Assembly (NCBI RefSeq): GCF_006715285.1
Contig: NZ_VFMX01000001.1
Location: forward strand, 2,232,001-2,296,000
DNA from: Arthrobacter sp. SLBN-83
Lineage (GTDB): Bacteria > Actinomycetota > Actinomycetes > Actinomycetales > Micrococcaceae
DNA length: 64,000 nucleotides
Direction of reading: 5' to 3'
Position 1 is the stretch's first letter, and each line of letters begins with the position of its first letter. A program made the translations under genes and the position numbers. Below are positions 63,482 through 64,000 of this stretch, in pieces. The notes beneath the pieces are model-generated. The model saw nothing but the letters and a program-made list of their open reading frames with translations. It did no database searches and was not told the DNA's origin.

Positions 63482-64000
63482 TTACGACTCCGCGTTGATG
63501 AACCCAATGATGATTGCCGTCCACCAGCACACCTGCGACACCACCAGGCAGGCCAACAAGTGCACGCGCTGGCCAAGGGATAGGCCCGTGAAAGCGGTGT
63601 CCTCCGGCAGCCGGGCAAGCCGCCGCATGAGGGGGATAAGCATGATCCCGTTCAGGCTGAGGACAAGAACCGCAGCGAGCTTGACGTCGGTCATGGGGTT
63701 TTCCAAATGCGGGCTTAGGAACGCGCCGGTGGCGAGCAGACCGGCCAGGCCACCCCAGATCAGCGGAGTCGCGGCCCCGTCGAGCCGAATGATCTCGCCA
63801 AGCCCGCGCCGGCGGATTAGCCACAGGAAACCATGCCAGTCCACCAGGATGATGGCGCCGAAGGCCACAACCAGGCAGAGGTCATGCACTACGAGGTCGA
63901 TGTTATGGACAAACCCGTCGAGGTTCAGCAAGGGTGACAGCGTGACGGACAGCAGCCATGCCACCACGGCCGCGCTGGCAAGTGCAACAACGAGGCGCCG
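63482..64000 (-). CDS. Membrane protein, N-terminus beyond window
   Basis: The open frame runs from the right edge to a stop at 63482; at least 172 residues are visible. The part at the edge (RRLVVALASAAVVAWLLSVTL) looks like the first transmembrane helix with the start just outside. Four or five more helices follow, with LDGFVHNIDLVVHDLCLVVAFGAII and VDWHGFLWLIRRRGLGE between. Histidines in HNIDLVVHD and DWHG could bind a metal or haem. No family is recognised with confidence. Confidence 0.65.
   Translation of the reverse strand, partial: RRLVVALASAAVVAWLLSVTLSPLLNLDGFVHNIDLVVHDLCLVVAFGAIILVDWHGFLWLIRRRGLGEIIRLDGAATPLIWGGLAGLLATGAFLSPHLENPMTDVKLAAVLVLSLNGIMLIPLMRRLARLPEDTAFTGLSLGQRVHLLACLVVSQVCWWTAIIIGFINAES

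Overview
The window is GC-rich, densely coded DNA with many GTG starts and ATGA/GTGA stop-start overlaps. Together with actinobacterial families (GAF-ANTAR regulators, SPW-repeat protein, mycothiol-era redox genes, aa3 oxidase ctaC-ctaD), this points to a chromosome of an Arthrobacter/Pseudarthrobacter-type soil actinobacterium. The genus is inferred from gene content and protein style, not from a search. I saw no rRNA, tRNA, CRISPR, transposase or integrase.

Layout. 1-5.9 kb: a cut-off zinc alcohol dehydrogenase, a TetR regulator, small orphan proteins, a frameshifted GAF-ANTAR gene, a LuxR response regulator and a phage-like hypothetical. 6.1-13.1 kb: ctaC-ctaD, a nitrilase-family hydrolase, a VIT-type transporter with a DUF2231 membrane protein, a cytochrome P450 and two small coupled genes. 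13.3-17.9 kb: an M20 peptidase, a YbdK-type glutamate-cysteine ligase and a berberine-bridge-type FAD oxidase. 18.0-20.9 kb: a secreted phosphatase/phospholipase C pair; a second phospholipase C copy lies at 45.6 kb.

21.2-31.1 kb is one long rightward gene train: SPW protein, Trypco1-like protein, phosphoribosyltransferase-hydrolase fusion, erythromycin-esterase-like protein, then acyl-CoA synthetase, E1 alpha, E1 beta, E2, an acyl carrier protein and an alpha/beta hydrolase. The synthetase-to-ACP block looks like a 2-oxoacid or acetoin dehydrogenase complex wired to an ACP, with no E3 gene and an E2 carrying two subunit-binding domains. 31.2-37.7 kb holds a GAF-ANTAR protein, an MFS transporter and a persulfide-handling regulon: metallo-beta-lactamase/rhodanese dioxygenase, rhodanese-thioredoxin, rhodanese, TauE exporter and rhodanese-DUF2892, facing a CstR-type repressor with C-rich/G-rich palindromic operators in both promoter regions.

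37.8-39.3 kb: DUF302 protein, a Cys-rich copper-storage-like protein and a small exported protein. 39.4-43.3 kb: flavodoxin-like reductase, HAD-type dehalogenase homologue, alpha/beta hydrolase with an Asp nucleophile, then a fluoride riboswitch driving a universal stress protein and two overlapping CrcB/Fluc fluoride channel genes. 43.3-53.7 kb: CDP-alcohol phosphatidyltransferase fusion, YceI, phospholipase C, GAF histidine kinase, FetB-like permease, APC transporter, GNAT acetyltransferase and methionine aminopeptidase. 53.8-56.7 kb: arsenic operon arsR-aquaglyceroporin-arsC-flavoprotein. 56.8-64 kb: small proteins, an MFS gene broken by one stop codon, an SDR, two aldo/keto reductases, an XRE/MmyB regulator and a membrane protein cut by the window edge.

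The themes are redox, sulfur, fluoride, arsenic and copper stress handling plus phosphate scavenging. The best candidates for under-described biology are the synthetase-dehydrogenase-ACP cluster, the Cys-repeat insert shared by both phospholipases C, and the fluoride-riboswitch operon sitting beside dehalogenase-like hydrolases.
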